53,083 bases of DNA from an uncultured Lachnospiraceae bacterium. Its GTDB lineage: Bacteria > Bacillota > Clostridia > Lachnospirales > Lachnospiraceae. A program made the position numbers and the translations under genes. Where the stretch lies: NCBI GenBank assembly GCA_934432595.1, contig CAKRYR010000016.1, positions 1-53,083 of the forward strand. The letters run 5' to 3'. Position 1 is the first letter of the stretch. Every line of letters begins with the position of its first letter. The notes under the pieces are model-generated. The model was not told where the DNA came from, ran no database searches, and saw nothing but the letters and a program-made list of their open reading frames with translations. Positions 1 through 8,708 of the stretch are shown piece after piece.

Positions 1-125
1 TATAATAATAACACAAATCGGTGCTTTCTTCTTTATTTTTCTATTTAATTTTCCTACAAAAATTTTACCCTAGCATTTATTCAAAAATAACATAACAAGT
101 TTTTAACAACTTTTTCCATTTACTA

Positions 126-154
126 TTGCAAAATTGTAAAATTTATTATATGAT
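126..154 (+). promoter_or_regulatory. Sigma-A type promoter for the DUF6465-like gene
   Basis: TTGCAA at 126-131 and TATGAT at 149-154 are separated by exactly 17 bases. They lie about 50 bases upstream of the start at 204. Each hexamer is one base off consensus. Assigned by eye. Confidence 0.6.
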
Positions 155-203
155 ATAAAAGGAAATATCAAATTTAGATTATGTTTGTATGGAGGATTGT
201 GTT

Positions 204-401
204 ATGAAATCAACTTTATTCGTGGAACATTATGGTAAACAAATCAATGATAAAGCTATGATCGATGCTGCAAAAGCTATTTGGACTGGTGCAGGTAACA
301 AGGTAAAAGATATACGTGATCTTGATTTGTATGCAAAACCAGAGGAGAACAGAATTTATTTTGTAATTAATGGTGAATTTACAAGTAATTTCGAATTCTA
401 A
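204..401 (+). CDS. Small DUF6465-like protein (65 aa)
   Basis: The product is a soluble 65-residue protein beginning MKSTLFVEHYGKQ, with a conserved-looking core VKDIRDLDLYAKPEEN and the ending YFVINGEFTSNF. I recognise this as the DUF6465 type of short protein common in Lachnospiraceae. Its function is unknown and no catalytic motif is visible. The start at 204 is preferred over the in-frame ATG at 189 because GGAGG at 191-195 lies 8 bases before it, inside the longer reading frame. It is one of the few plus-strand genes here, with its own promoter and a terminator at about 462-516, so it is probably monocistronic. Confidence 0.75.
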   Translation: MKSTLFVEHYGKQINDKAMIDAAKAIWTGAGNKVKDIRDLDLYAKPEENRIYFVINGEFTSNFEF

Positions 402-461
402 TCAACTTACATATTTATTTTTATAATAGGTTAGATATATAATTTCCCCTATTATAAAGAG

Positions 462-516
462 AAAAGGTGTTAAAAGATCATTATTTATTAATTATTATCT
501 CTTAACACCTTTTTGC
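462..516 (+). terminator. Rho-independent terminator, possibly bidirectional
   Basis: A 12-bp stem (AAAAGGTGTTAA at 462-473 with TTAACACCTTTT at 503-514) runs into T residues. It ends the gene at 204-401. The A-rich left arm means it could also stop minus-strand transcription from the tRNA at 576-647. Confidence 0.75.
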
Positions 517-575
517 TTGTGCTAATTATATTACTTATTATTATAATAATTAGCTACTTATTTCATATCCTAATA

Positions 576-647
576 CGCACCTAGAGGGATTCGAACCCCC
601 ATCAAAAGTTCCGGAAACTTTTGCTCTATCCCTTAAGCTATAGGTGC
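576..647 (-). tRNA. tRNA-Arg (anticodon CCG)
   Basis: Read on the minus strand, the acceptor arm GCACCTA pairs with TAGGTGC. The anticodon stem AAAGT/ACTTT encloses the loop TTCCGGA, giving anticodon CCG, which reads CGG. The T-arm contains GGTTCGAATCC. The discriminator base is G. CCA is not encoded, so it must be added after transcription. Fold checked by hand. Confidence 0.93.
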
Positions 648-696
648 CCTTACAACAGATATTATATATCTTTCCTAATCTATTGTAAACAATAAT

Positions 697-1737
697 TTAA
701 AAGCATCTCTCTTTATTATTTCTCCTACATTCACCTGTTTTACCATTTATGCACTTATAACAAACTTCATTTTCAAGAAAATCATTTCTAAAAAAAGCAT
801 CTAAATTCTCATAAGTTGTTTCAGCAATTTTTAAAAGTGCCTCATGTGTAAAATATGCTTGATGTGATGTTATCAAAACATTAGGCATAGATATAAGCCT
901 TGCTAAAGCATCATCTTTTATTATTTTATCACTATAATTTTCAAAAAAGAACTCTGCTTCTTCCTCATATACATCTAAAGCAGCCCCTGCTATACCCCCA
1001 TTTTTTAAAGTTTCAACTAGATCCTCACTATCTATTAACGCACCTCTTGAGGTATTGATTATATAGACATTTTTCTTCATTTTTTTTAATGATTTTTTAT
1101 TAATCATATGATATGAATCTTTGGTTAGTGGACAATGTAACGATATAAAATCAGATTGTTGCCATATCTCATCCAATTCAACATACTCTGCATTTAATCC
1201 TTCTACTTTATATGGATCGTATGCTAAAACACGCATTCCAAACCCATTACAAATATTAATAAAAGTTCTACCTATCATCCCGGTTCCAATAACTCCTATT
1301 GTCTTTCCGTACAAATCACAACCCAATAATCCATTTAAGCTAAAATTATACTCCCTAACCCTATTGTATGCTCTATGCAATTTACGATTTAATGTTAATA
1401 TCATTCCCATAGCGTGTTCAGCAATAGCATAAGGGGAGTAAAATGGTACTCTAAGTATATGAATTCTATTATATGCATTCTTAAAATCTACATTATTGTA
1501 ACCCGAACATCTCATTGCAATAACTCTAACTTTTAAATCATATAATATATCTAAAACATCACTATCAATTGTATCATTTACAAAAGCAACTATTGCATCT
1601 GCCCCTTTTGCTAAAACTGCTGTCTCTTTATTTAACTTACATTCTAAATATATATTTTCATATTCATACTTAGATTTAAGCAATTCAAAATATTTTTCAT
1701 CATATGGTTTAGTATCATAAAAATATATTCTTCGCAT
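697..1737 (-). CDS. D-lactate dehydrogenase-type 2-hydroxyacid dehydrogenase
   Basis: A 346-residue cytosolic NAD-dependent D-2-hydroxyacid dehydrogenase. The NAD-binding motif GTGMIG is at 151-156, followed by the acidic residue in LAYDPY (about 174). The catalytic triad expected for the family is R231 (NTSRGALID), a Glu at about 260 (DVYEEE), and H292 in SHQAYFTHEA. That last motif closely resembles fermentative LdhA (HQAFLT), so pyruvate to D-lactate is the most likely reaction. Other 2-hydroxyacid substrates are possible. The start is supported by AGGAGG seven bases upstream. The C-terminus carries an unusual Cys-rich tail (CYKCINGKTGEC) beyond the normal LdhA end at about residue 330. 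Confidence 0.87.
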   Translation of the reverse strand: MRRIYFYDTKPYDEKYFELLKSKYEYENIYLECKLNKETAVLAKGADAIVAFVNDTIDSDVLDILYDLKVRVIAMRCSGYNNVDFKNAYNRIHILRVPFYSPYAIAEHAMGMILTLNRKLHRAYNRVREYNFSLNGLLGCDLYGKTIGVIGTGMIGRTFINICNGFGMRVLAYDPYKVEGLNAEYVELDEIWQQSDFISLHCPLTKDSYHMINKKSLKKMKKNVYIINTSRGALIDSEDLVETLKNGGIAGAALDVYEEEAEFFFENYSDKIIKDDALARLISMPNVLITSHQAYFTHEALLKIAETTYENLDAFFRNDFLENEVCYKCINGKTGECRRNNKERCF

Positions 1738-1883
1738 CTTGTCCTCCTATATCAAATCTAATTTTTACCAGTGTCAATTGATAATTTTATTCTAGACAAG
1801 ATAGCTTTTCTTTATTCATATTTAAAAATAATACTATAAGTTTTGCTCTGCAAGGACAAAGAGTCGCAAGCTATAGATTAATA

Positions 1884-2891
1884 CTATATTGATATTGCAC
1901 ACTCTTTTCTTTGATAAACATATACACTATCTGATAAAACGTCCCCTCTAGGTACTTGAGTTGCATTAATTTCTCTTACCATCTGTTTTAATTCCTCTAT
2001 ATCATACTCATCTACATATGGCATAATTATTACTTCATGAATTGAACTAGGTAATATATAGAGATTTGACTTAGTTTTATTTGCAAATTCCTCAATCAAT
2101 CCGTTATACAGTATAGCTGATGCTCCATTAATTCCCAATGAATTAGTAAGTACATACATCTCACAATTATTATCATAAGTTAGCTGATTTAACATTTCAT
2201 CAATAGTATTAGCATCTAATCTATCAGTTTTATTAAAATAATACACATTCTCATTTTCTCTTAATATATCCTCTATTTCATCCCCTCCCTCAATGATACT
2301 TCCAATTGAATTCTTTAATATCAAATCTTTAATAACATCTTTCATACTACGAATTACTCCTGGAAATAATATAGGCGTATTTACCATTGCTATATCCAAT
2401 AACTCTGATGAAGATATTCCCCAATTATCAATATGATCATTAGTAATTCTAATTGATGCAATACCCTCTCCTGATGTATCAATTAAACAGTAAAATATAA
2501 TAGCCATATCTAAAAATTTCTTATGCGGTATGTCACCTAATATTTTTATATTTTTTTCAAAATTAACAATTCTATAATAAATCTTATCCTTCATAGTCTC
2601 AAACGTATATTCAAGATTAAGTGTATTAGCAAAATCAGATGTTAATGCAACATTATACATTGCCATAATCTTATCAACTATATAATTCATATCACCATTT
2701 CTTTGATATAATTCATAATATTCATTTACATAAATATTAGGCACTACAGTTACATTCTCTTTAAAAATAATTAAACCATCTAACTCTATTCCATTATTTT
2801 TAATAACATGATTATAACTTACGCTATATTCCTTATCTAATCTTTTCTCGATTTCTCCTTTAACCTCATGTAAAAACTCTTGAAATTCCAT
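1884..2891 (-). CDS. DUF5688-like protein
   Basis: About 335 residues, soluble, beginning MEFQEFLHEVKGEIEKRL. The pattern of a short helical start, LDGLIIFKENVTVVPNIYVN and the region YHIPS-like ILPSSIHEVII near the C-terminus is what I know as DUF5688, a family of uncharacterised proteins abundant in Lachnospiraceae. No catalytic motif is recognisable. The start at 2891 is chosen because GGGAG lies 8-9 bases upstream; an extension to 2945 has no ribosome site. It is separated from neighbours on both sides and is probably its own transcript. The function is unknown. Confidence 0.7.
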   Translation of the reverse strand: MEFQEFLHEVKGEIEKRLDKEYSVSYNHVIKNNGIELDGLIIFKENVTVVPNIYVNEYYELYQRNGDMNYIVDKIMAMYNVALTSDFANTLNLEYTFETMKDKIYYRIVNFEKNIKILGDIPHKKFLDMAIIFYCLIDTSGEGIASIRITNDHIDNWGISSSELLDIAMVNTPILFPGVIRSMKDVIKDLILKNSIGSIIEGGDEIEDILRENENVYYFNKTDRLDANTIDEMLNQLTYDNNCEMYVLTNSLGINGASAILYNGLIEEFANKTKSNLYILPSSIHEVIIMPYVDEYDIEELKQMVREINATQVPRGDVLSDSVYVYQRKECAISI

Positions 2892-2934
2892 ATTAAAATC
2901 TCCCTTTCTTTTGTAAATAATTGTAAATAAAAAA

Positions 2935-2944
2935 TGAACGTTCA
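2935..2944. promoter_or_regulatory. Perfect 10-bp palindrome, possible operator
   Basis: TGAACGTTCA lies about 44 bases upstream of the DUF5688-like start codon. Short palindromes of this kind are typical of TetR-type operators. There is no regulator gene next to it, so this is only a suggestion. Confidence 0.3.
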
Positions 2945-3190
2945 CTAATAATACGGAATTGCCCCCCTCAAATGTTCCCGATTTATTGTATTTTTAGACT
3001 TTTTTATAAAATTTTAATAAAATTTAATACTTCTTTAAGAAAATAGACATTAAAATCCAAATAAATCTAAAAACTTCCATCCCTACACACCCCTAAAAAA
3101 AGATAAAATTAAAGGAAAAAAATAATAAAAAACAAATCATAAATTGACACTAAAAAGAAAAAAATATTAGCTAAAGCTTGATACTATACA

Positions 3191-3264
3191 GAGCCCTAGA
3201 TTGGGGTAAAGATAAGAGATAGAATAAATATTCTATCTCTTATCTTTACCCCAATCCAGGGCTC
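3191..3264. repeat. Long near-perfect inverted repeat (36-bp arms)
   Basis: The left arm 3191-3226 begins GAGCCCTAGATTGGGG. The right arm 3229-3264 is its reverse complement with one mismatch, and the loop is two bases. It lies 19 bases downstream of the GGDEF/EAL gene stop. No T-run directly follows it on the minus strand, so it is not a classical terminator. It would still fold into a very stable RNA hairpin. The rest of 2945-3190 is AT-rich and shows no gene. Confidence 0.85.
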
Positions 3265-3282
3265 ATCACTAAAATAGCATCC

Positions 3283-4851
3283 CTAACACTTTAATTCTGG
3301 TTTTCCAAATAAGTAACCCTGAACATTTTGACAATTAATTGTTTTTAAAAAGTCAATTTGTTCTCCACACTCAACACCTTCAACAATGCATGTAATACCG
3401 TGAGAATCAGCGATAGAAATAAGACTAGCAATTGTTACTCTATCACATTCTTCAAACATAGCTGACTCTAAAAATGAACGATCTATCTTAATCTTAGAGA
3501 TAGGTAACATTTTCAAAACATTTATAGTAGAACAATTAGAACCAAAATTATCAATAATAATCTTAACACCTAGCTCTGTCAACTTATCAGTTATACTCTT
3601 AGCTTTCTCTATATCATCTGAAATAGTACTTTCTTTAACTTCTATCTCTATATTTTCCCCACTAATCCCATACTTTTCAATTAATTCTGTCAGCAAATCA
3701 ACTAAATCATTATCATAGAATTGTCTCTTTGAAAAATTAATCGATATAAGTGGCACAGTAACCTTCTCATCTCTCCATACCTTAATTTGTCTACATGCAT
3801 CCTCTAAAACAATTCTGCCAATATTAATAATCTGTCCTGTCTCAATAGCCACATCTATAAAATCATTTGGATATAGCAATCCCTTTTCAGGGTGGTTCCA
3901 ACGAACAAAGGCCTCATATTCTAACGTCTTATTAGTATCAATATTAACTATAGGTTGATAATGAACCTCAAATTCATTATTATCTAACGCCTTAGTAATC
4001 TCACTTTGAATTTCTAATTTCTTAGAATACTTTTGACCAATCTCTTCGTTGTAATAACAATACGTATTCTTACCTTGTGACTTAGCTTCATACATTGCCA
4101 AATCTGCATTCATCATAAGGCTTTGAGTTGTTTTAGCAAAGTCTGGAGCAACAACCAAGCCAATACTCATAGTTATAAAAAATTCTTTATTAGATAAGAC
4201 AAAAGGATAAGAGAACACTTTCTGAACCTTCTTAACCTTTTCCTCATACTCTCCTATATCATCAATATTTTGACTAAATATTAGAAATTCATCACTTCCA
4301 TACCTTGCCAAAGTATCATTTTCATCTATAGCTTCTTTAATTCTATGACTAACGTCAAGGATTAATTCATCTCCATATGAATGTCCCAATGTATCATTAA
4401 CTATTTTAAAATTATCTAAATCAATATGCATTAAGATAAACTTTTCTTCCTTACGTAATGTTGCAAAAACACTATCAATAACTTCATGTAAAGCAACTTT
4501 ATTTGGCAAATCAGTTAAACTATCATTATATGCCATTTTATGAAGCTTATCTTTTTTCTTCTTTAAGACATTATATTTATCTAATAATGCCTTGTACTCA
4601 CCCATTAATACATCCCTTTCGCTAACTGTATTTTCAATTTCTTCCTTAAGTTTCGCTACATTTTTCCCATTTTTCTTTTCTAACTTATAAGCCTTTTTAA
4701 CCAATAAAAACATATACAAAAGAGCAATTATAAGTAACAACAAAACTACTAATAATATTTTATCGAGGGAATTCAATTTTCCCAATATAGTTAATTGAAT
4801 TCCCTCCATTCCGTAATTTTGTCCTTGAAAAGATAACTTTTCAAATAACAT
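3283..4851 (-). CDS. Membrane GGDEF-EAL protein, c-di-GMP signalling
   Basis: The 522-residue product has one transmembrane segment (about 31-50), a coiled coil (about 53-105), a GGDEF domain (about 106-270) and an EAL domain (about 280-520). The diguanylate cyclase signature reads GSDEF (185-189) instead of GGDEF, and the upstream inhibitory RxxD site reads DENDT without the arginine. In the EAL domain the signature is EAF (313-315), and the metal-binding DDFG motif reads DNFG (434-437), which loses the second aspartate. N372, E408, K455, E491, E494 and Q511 appear kept. I infer reduced or absent phosphodiesterase activity and possible c-di-GMP sensing, with uncertain cyclase activity. AAGGAG lies 9 bases before the start. 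Confidence 0.88.
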   Translation of the reverse strand: MLFEKLSFQGQNYGMEGIQLTILGKLNSLDKILLVVLLLLIIALLYMFLLVKKAYKLEKKNGKNVAKLKEEIENTVSERDVLMGEYKALLDKYNVLKKKKDKLHKMAYNDSLTDLPNKVALHEVIDSVFATLRKEEKFILMHIDLDNFKIVNDTLGHSYGDELILDVSHRIKEAIDENDTLARYGSDEFLIFSQNIDDIGEYEEKVKKVQKVFSYPFVLSNKEFFITMSIGLVVAPDFAKTTQSLMMNADLAMYEAKSQGKNTYCYYNEEIGQKYSKKLEIQSEITKALDNNEFEVHYQPIVNIDTNKTLEYEAFVRWNHPEKGLLYPNDFIDVAIETGQIINIGRIVLEDACRQIKVWRDEKVTVPLISINFSKRQFYDNDLVDLLTELIEKYGISGENIEIEVKESTISDDIEKAKSITDKLTELGVKIIIDNFGSNCSTINVLKMLPISKIKIDRSFLESAMFEECDRVTIASLISIADSHGITCIVEGVECGEQIDFLKTINCQNVQGYLFGKPELKC

Positions 4852-4884
4852 AATACGGCTCTCCTTTACAATTAATATCCTAAC

Positions 4885-6270
4885 TTATTCATTCTTTAAT
4901 AAGTCATCAATACCTTTTGCAGCTGCCTTACCAGCACCCATTGCTAAAATAACAGTAGCTGCTCCTGTAACTGCATCTCCACCTGCAAATACTCTATCTT
5001 TAGAAGTTTTACCTGTTTCTTCATCTGCAACTATACATTGCCATTTATTAGTATCTAGTCCTTCAGTTGTTGAAGTTATAAGTGGATTAGAAGTAGTACC
5101 TAGTGACATAATTACAGTATCCAAATCCATTACAAATTCAGAACCTTCTACTTCAACTGGTCTTCTACGTCCTGATTCATCTGGTTCGCCAAGTTCCATA
5201 CGTACACATTTTATACCTTTAACATGACTATTTTCATCTACAAGTATTTCCTTAGGATTAGTTAATAAATCGAAAATAATTCCTTCTTCTTTAGCATGAT
5301 GTACTTCTTCAACTCTTGCAGGAAGTTCTTCTTCACTTCTTCTATATACAATATGCACTTCAGCACCAAGTCTAAGTGCTGTTCTTGCTGCATCCATTGC
5401 AACATTACCACCACCAACAACTGCAACCTTCTTACCTGCAACTATAGGTGTATCAAAGTCATCTCTGAAAGCTTTCATAAGATTACTTCTTGTTAAGTAC
5501 TCGTTAGCTGAAAATACTCCATTAGCATTCTCACCTGGTATTCCCATGAATTTTGGAAGACCTGCACCAGAACCGATAAATACAGCGTCAAATCCTTCTT
5601 CATTAAGAAGTTCATCAATAGTAACTGTTCTACCAACGATAACATTTGTTTCAATCTTAACACCTAATGATTTAACATTCTCAATCTCTGGTTTAACAAC
5701 ATCTTCTTTTGGTAATCTGAATTCTGGAATACCATATACTAAAACTCCACCTGGTTCATGTAAAGCTTCAAATATAGTAACTTCATATCCTAGTTTTGCT
5801 AAATCTCCAGCACAAGTAAGTCCTGCAGGACCTGAACCAACTACTGCTACTCTCTTACCATTCATTTTCTCTACCTTAGTAGGTTTTACTCCATGTTCTC
5901 TAGCCCAGTCTGCTGTAAATCTTTCAAGCTTACCTATTGAGATAGGTGCTCCCTTAATTCCTCTAATACACCTTTGCTCACACTGAGACTCTTGAGGACA
6001 TACTCTACCACATATTGCTGGTAACGCTGAATACTTACTAATAGTATTATATGCGCCTTCAAAATCTTTATTTTCAACAGCTCCTATAAATCCTGGAATA
6101 TCTATTGATACTGGACATCCTTTAACACATTGAGGATTTTTACATTTTATACATCTTGTAGCTTCTTCAACAGCCTCTTCCTCATTATATCCTAAGCAAA
6201 CCTCATCAAAATTCTTGGCTCTAACTTTAGCTTCTTGTTCTCTAACTGGTACTCTGTTTAAAACGTCCAT
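4885..6270 (-). CDS. nfnB: NADH-dependent ferredoxin:NADP+ oxidoreductase, large subunit NfnB (glutamate-synthase small-subunit family)
   Basis: The 461-residue product has an N-terminal double [4Fe-4S] module (C40, C43, C48, C52 and C87, C91, C97, C101). This is followed by an FAD-binding site (VGSGPAG at about 144-150) and an NADPH site (VGGGNVAMDAAR). Alone it resembles the small subunit of NADPH glutamate synthase. No large glutamate synthase subunit is present, and the gene overlaps by one base (TAATG) with an NfnA-type gene, which identifies the pair as NfnAB. The complex couples NADH and reduced ferredoxin oxidation to NADP+ reduction by flavin-based electron bifurcation in the cytosol. 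Confidence 0.88.
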   Translation of the reverse strand: MDVLNRVPVREQEAKVRAKNFDEVCLGYNEEEAVEEATRCIKCKNPQCVKGCPVSIDIPGFIGAVENKDFEGAYNTISKYSALPAICGRVCPQESQCEQRCIRGIKGAPISIGKLERFTADWAREHGVKPTKVEKMNGKRVAVVGSGPAGLTCAGDLAKLGYEVTIFEALHEPGGVLVYGIPEFRLPKEDVVKPEIENVKSLGVKIETNVIVGRTVTIDELLNEEGFDAVFIGSGAGLPKFMGIPGENANGVFSANEYLTRSNLMKAFRDDFDTPIVAGKKVAVVGGGNVAMDAARTALRLGAEVHIVYRRSEEELPARVEEVHHAKEEGIIFDLLTNPKEILVDENSHVKGIKCVRMELGEPDESGRRRPVEVEGSEFVMDLDTVIMSLGTTSNPLITSTTEGLDTNKWQCIVADEETGKTSKDRVFAGGDAVTGAATVILAMGAGKAAAKGIDDLLKNE

Positions 6271-7160
6271 TATTTGTCACCTCCGCATCCGCAGCCACCA
6301 TTCTTATGTGTGTCTCCTTCTCTTAATCTAAGTAATGCTCTACCTTCTTCTGTCTTATACATTTTCTGTCTTTCCATAGATTCATCAAAATCTACTAAAT
6401 GACCATCAAATTCTGGTCCATCAACACACGCAAATTTAACCTTACCACCAACTGTAAGTCTACATGCTCCACACATTCCAGTTCCATCAACCATTATTGG
6501 GTTCATACTAACAACTGTTGGTATACCTAATTCCTTAGTTAATAACGATACAAATTTCATCATAATAACTGGTCCTATTGCAATAACTAAATCATACTTC
6601 TTACCTTGGTTGTTAATTAATTCTTTTATCATATCATTAACATTACCCTTAAGACCATATGAGCCATCATCTGTACATACATATACATTCTCAGCATACT
6701 CTCTCATAGCGTCTTCTAGGATAATAAGATCCTTATTACGAGCTCCTATAATACAATCAACTTCTTGATTATGTTGTTTCATCCATTTAACTTGTGGATA
6801 AACTGGAGCAGTTCCAACACCACCTGCCACAAATAAAACTTTCTTCTTAGCAAGTTCTTCTTCACTTTGATTAACTAATTCTGACTCTCTTCCTAATGGT
6901 CCTACGAAATCTCTAAAAGAATCTCCTTCATTAAGTTTAGCCATTTTCTCTGTAGATGCACCTACGGCTTGGAACACAATTGTAACTGTACCTGCTTCTC
7001 TATCATAATCACATACAGTCAATGGAATTCTCTCACCTTTCTCATCCATCTTGACGATAACAAATTGACCTGGATAACATGACTTTGCTACCCTATCAGC
7101 TTTAACATTCATTAATACGATGCTTTCTGATAACATTTGTTTTTTAACAATTTTGTACAT
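6270..7160 (-). CDS. nfnA: NADH-dependent ferredoxin:NADP+ oxidoreductase, small subunit NfnA
   Basis: A 296-residue ferredoxin-NADP reductase family protein related to the electron-transfer subunit of dihydroorotate dehydrogenase. FAD binding is shown by YPGQFVIVKMD and RIPLTVCD, and NAD binding by VAGGVGTAPVYPQ (about 111-123). The [2Fe-2S] site is DGTGMCGAC with a further Cys in FACVDGP: D225, C230, C233 and C245. This matches the unusual Asp-plus-three-Cys ligation known for NfnA. It ends in a Gly/Cys tail (GGCGCGG). It is first in the nfnAB operon; its leader at 7161-7310 contains possible RNA structure. Confidence 0.88.
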   Translation of the reverse strand: MYKIVKKQMLSESIVLMNVKADRVAKSCYPGQFVIVKMDEKGERIPLTVCDYDREAGTVTIVFQAVGASTEKMAKLNEGDSFRDFVGPLGRESELVNQSEEELAKKKVLFVAGGVGTAPVYPQVKWMKQHNQEVDCIIGARNKDLIILEDAMREYAENVYVCTDDGSYGLKGNVNDMIKELINNQGKKYDLVIAIGPVIMMKFVSLLTKELGIPTVVSMNPIMVDGTGMCGACRLTVGGKVKFACVDGPEFDGHLVDFDESMERQKMYKTEEGRALLRLREGDTHKNGGCGCGGDK

Positions 7161-7185
7161 TTCATCATCTCCATCTTTTTACATA

Positions 7186-7275
7186 GAAATAAAGAGTCGA
7201 TTTCAGCTCTTATACGCGTAATTGGGAACACCTTTCAAATTCCCTTTCCACGAGCTGCGCATCCTCAGGGCGTGT
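7186..7275 (-). other. Possible structured leader upstream of nfnA
   Basis: On the minus strand this stretch is markedly less AT-rich than other intergenic DNA here. It can pair GGGAA with TTCCC around an 11-base loop, and CAGCTC with GAGCTG outside it. I compared it from memory with common riboswitch cores and found no match, so no class is assigned. The rest of 7161-7434 holds the hairpins listed separately. Confidence 0.3.
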
Positions 7276-7317
7276 TTTATTTAATAGAAAATTCAACGCA
7301 ACTTACTATTAAATAAA
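7276..7317. repeat. Hairpin repeat TTTATTTAATAG...CTATTAAATAAA
   Basis: Twelve-base arms (7276-7287 and 7306-7317) form a stem. The same arms recur at 29986-30027 with a different loop, so this is a small dispersed palindrome. It lies between the CYTH-gene terminator and nfnA. Confidence 0.6.
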
Positions 7318-7386
7318 AAATACTGAATTTATATCTCAACTCAATATACAATTATAGTATATATCATTGAATAAATCCAGTATTTT
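7311..7386 (-). terminator. Terminator at the end of the pilus operon
   Basis: On the minus strand AAAATACTGGATTTA pairs with TAAATTCAGTATTTT across a long AT-rich loop, followed by a T-rich run. It lies about 50 bases after the stop codon of the CYTH gene. Confidence 0.65.
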
Positions 7387-7434
7387 CTATTATTTTACAA
7401 ATAATTTTCTCAAAATTGTCATATTATTAACATT

Positions 7435-7920
7435 TTAAAGTTCTTCTAGCGAGTCAATAGAAGCCAAATTTACATTTCTAAACCTATGATCAGCCGAAAC
7501 ATCTTTACCAAACCATTCAGGTGGAACAAAATTAAGAGCTTGATCTTCATTATCAAATTCTACTTCTACCATTTTTAGTCCTTCTAAATGTTCCTTAAAA
7601 ATATCCATCTCAGCAACCAAGTCATCTTGTATAGGTATAGCATATCTATCCTTTACAACTAATTTACCATCTATTTTGGCCTTAAGGGTTTCATAACTAT
7701 TCTCATTAAGTTCTAATTCAACTTCATTATTAACTATAACATTCTTACATCCTTTTCTACTAGTGCCCTTTGACTTATAAGTAAGGAAATAATCTTCATC
7801 ACACTTTCTAATTCTGACAGTAGGATAACTACAAAGATATCCTTGTTCTAACTGATATACATCATAATCATCTAAGTTTTCTGGCAATTCTTTTACCAAG
7901 AATTTCTTCTCTATCTCCAT
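7435..7920 (-). CDS. CYTH-domain protein (triphosphate tunnel metalloenzyme family)
   Basis: About 161 residues, beginning MEIEKKFLV, the ExExK signature that binds metal-triphosphate in CYTH proteins. Further family features are VRIRK, FLTYKSKG, NEVELEL, VVKDRY and EMDIF, alternating charged strands expected for the tunnel barrel. Bacterial members are usually inorganic triphosphatases, less often class IV adenylate cyclases; the substrate cannot be chosen from sequence. The start at 7920 is preferred over the ATG at 7930-7932 because GGAGGG lies between them. It follows the last minor pilin by about 40 bases and is likely cotranscribed with the pilus genes. Confidence 0.8.
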   Translation of the reverse strand: MEIEKKFLVKELPENLDDYDVYQLEQGYLCSYPTVRIRKCDEDYFLTYKSKGTSRKGCKNVIVNNEVELELNENSYETLKAKIDGKLVVKDRYAIPIQDDLVAEMDIFKEHLEGLKMVEVEFDNEDQALNFVPPEWFGKDVSADHRFRNVNLASIDSLEEL

Positions 7921-7958
7921 ATTACCCTCCATTATTTTTTTTATTTCATTCTAATCTT

Positions 7959-8690
7959 CTATGGTGCTGTTATCATTTCACCAGTCAAATTATATTCTCC
8001 TCCAGGTCCTGCAATCTTGCCTGATTCAGCAATATCACCAAATTTAGTAGAAGTTAATGCAAAAGATACTTTATTAAAAAACTTTGGTGTAATCAAATTC
8101 CTAGGCTTAACAGATATCTTTGAAGTTTTATATTCACCTTCTACAAAAACATCTAAGCTATATACCACTCTATATAAAGACTGATCTTTTAACACATCTC
8201 CCGATTTGCATAATCTTTCAATTCTTGCATCAAAATATGATACTTGATTAGATATCATATTCTTATCATCTACAATATGATTATCAACATCTCTCTTTAA
8301 ATTATTCAATCTATCAGTTGTGAACTCTGGGTCATTTATCTTCGTCTTCATATAGTATAAACAATTAGTGTTATCTACATGCTTTATACAATGTACATAA
8401 TAATTAGGTGTAGAATTACCTTGCGAAGTATTAATAGAATCAGGTTGTAATACATATAATACATTATCTGACCATCCTGCATCAGAAGAGGCCAAAGTTA
8501 AATTATTTAAATAATTTAGTACATCTTGTGTCTCATTTTGTAATGTTGCTTGAGTACTAGTAGTTTTATATGATCTACTACTAGCATTAATAAATAATGC
8601 AACGCCAAGAAGAACCATTGAACTAATCGCTAAAGCTACTAATATTTCAACCAATGAAAAACCTTTATTATTTAAGCTTTGCTTATTCAT
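7959..8690 (-). CDS. Type IV pilus minor pilin (PilW-like)
   Basis: The 243-residue product has a class III signal NNKG followed by FSLVEILVALAISSMVLLG, so prepilin peptidase should cut after the glycine and leave a methylatable Phe. Glu5 is present. The remainder is a soluble domain outside the membrane with many short polar strands. Length and position as the last pilin gene suggest a PilW-type minor pilin of the initiation complex, but the family is too diverse to be sure. It begins about 18 bases after the preceding minor pilin gene. Confidence 0.8.
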   Translation of the reverse strand: MNKQSLNNKGFSLVEILVALAISSMVLLGVALFINASSRSYKTTSTQATLQNETQDVLNYLNNLTLASSDAGWSDNVLYVLQPDSINTSQGNSTPNYYVHCIKHVDNTNCLYYMKTKINDPEFTTDRLNNLKRDVDNHIVDDKNMISNQVSYFDARIERLCKSGDVLKDQSLYRVVYSLDVFVEGEYKTSKISVKPRNLITPKFFNKVSFALTSTKFGDIAESGKIAGPGGEYNLTGEMITAP

Positions 8691-8708
8691 AAGCTACCTC
8701 CTTGTCTT

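Noticed and set aside
1738..1883. Promoter TTGACA near 1765 for the dehydrogenase gene
   Set aside because: The matching -10 box would lie almost on the ribosome site, leaving no room for a leader.
2935..2944. LexA box
   Set aside because: The Firmicute LexA site needs four bases between GAAC and GTTC; here the two halves are directly joined.
4885..6270. Glutamate synthase small subunit (gltD)
   Set aside because: The family matches, but the one-base overlap with an NfnA-type gene and the lack of a large subunit favour NfnB.
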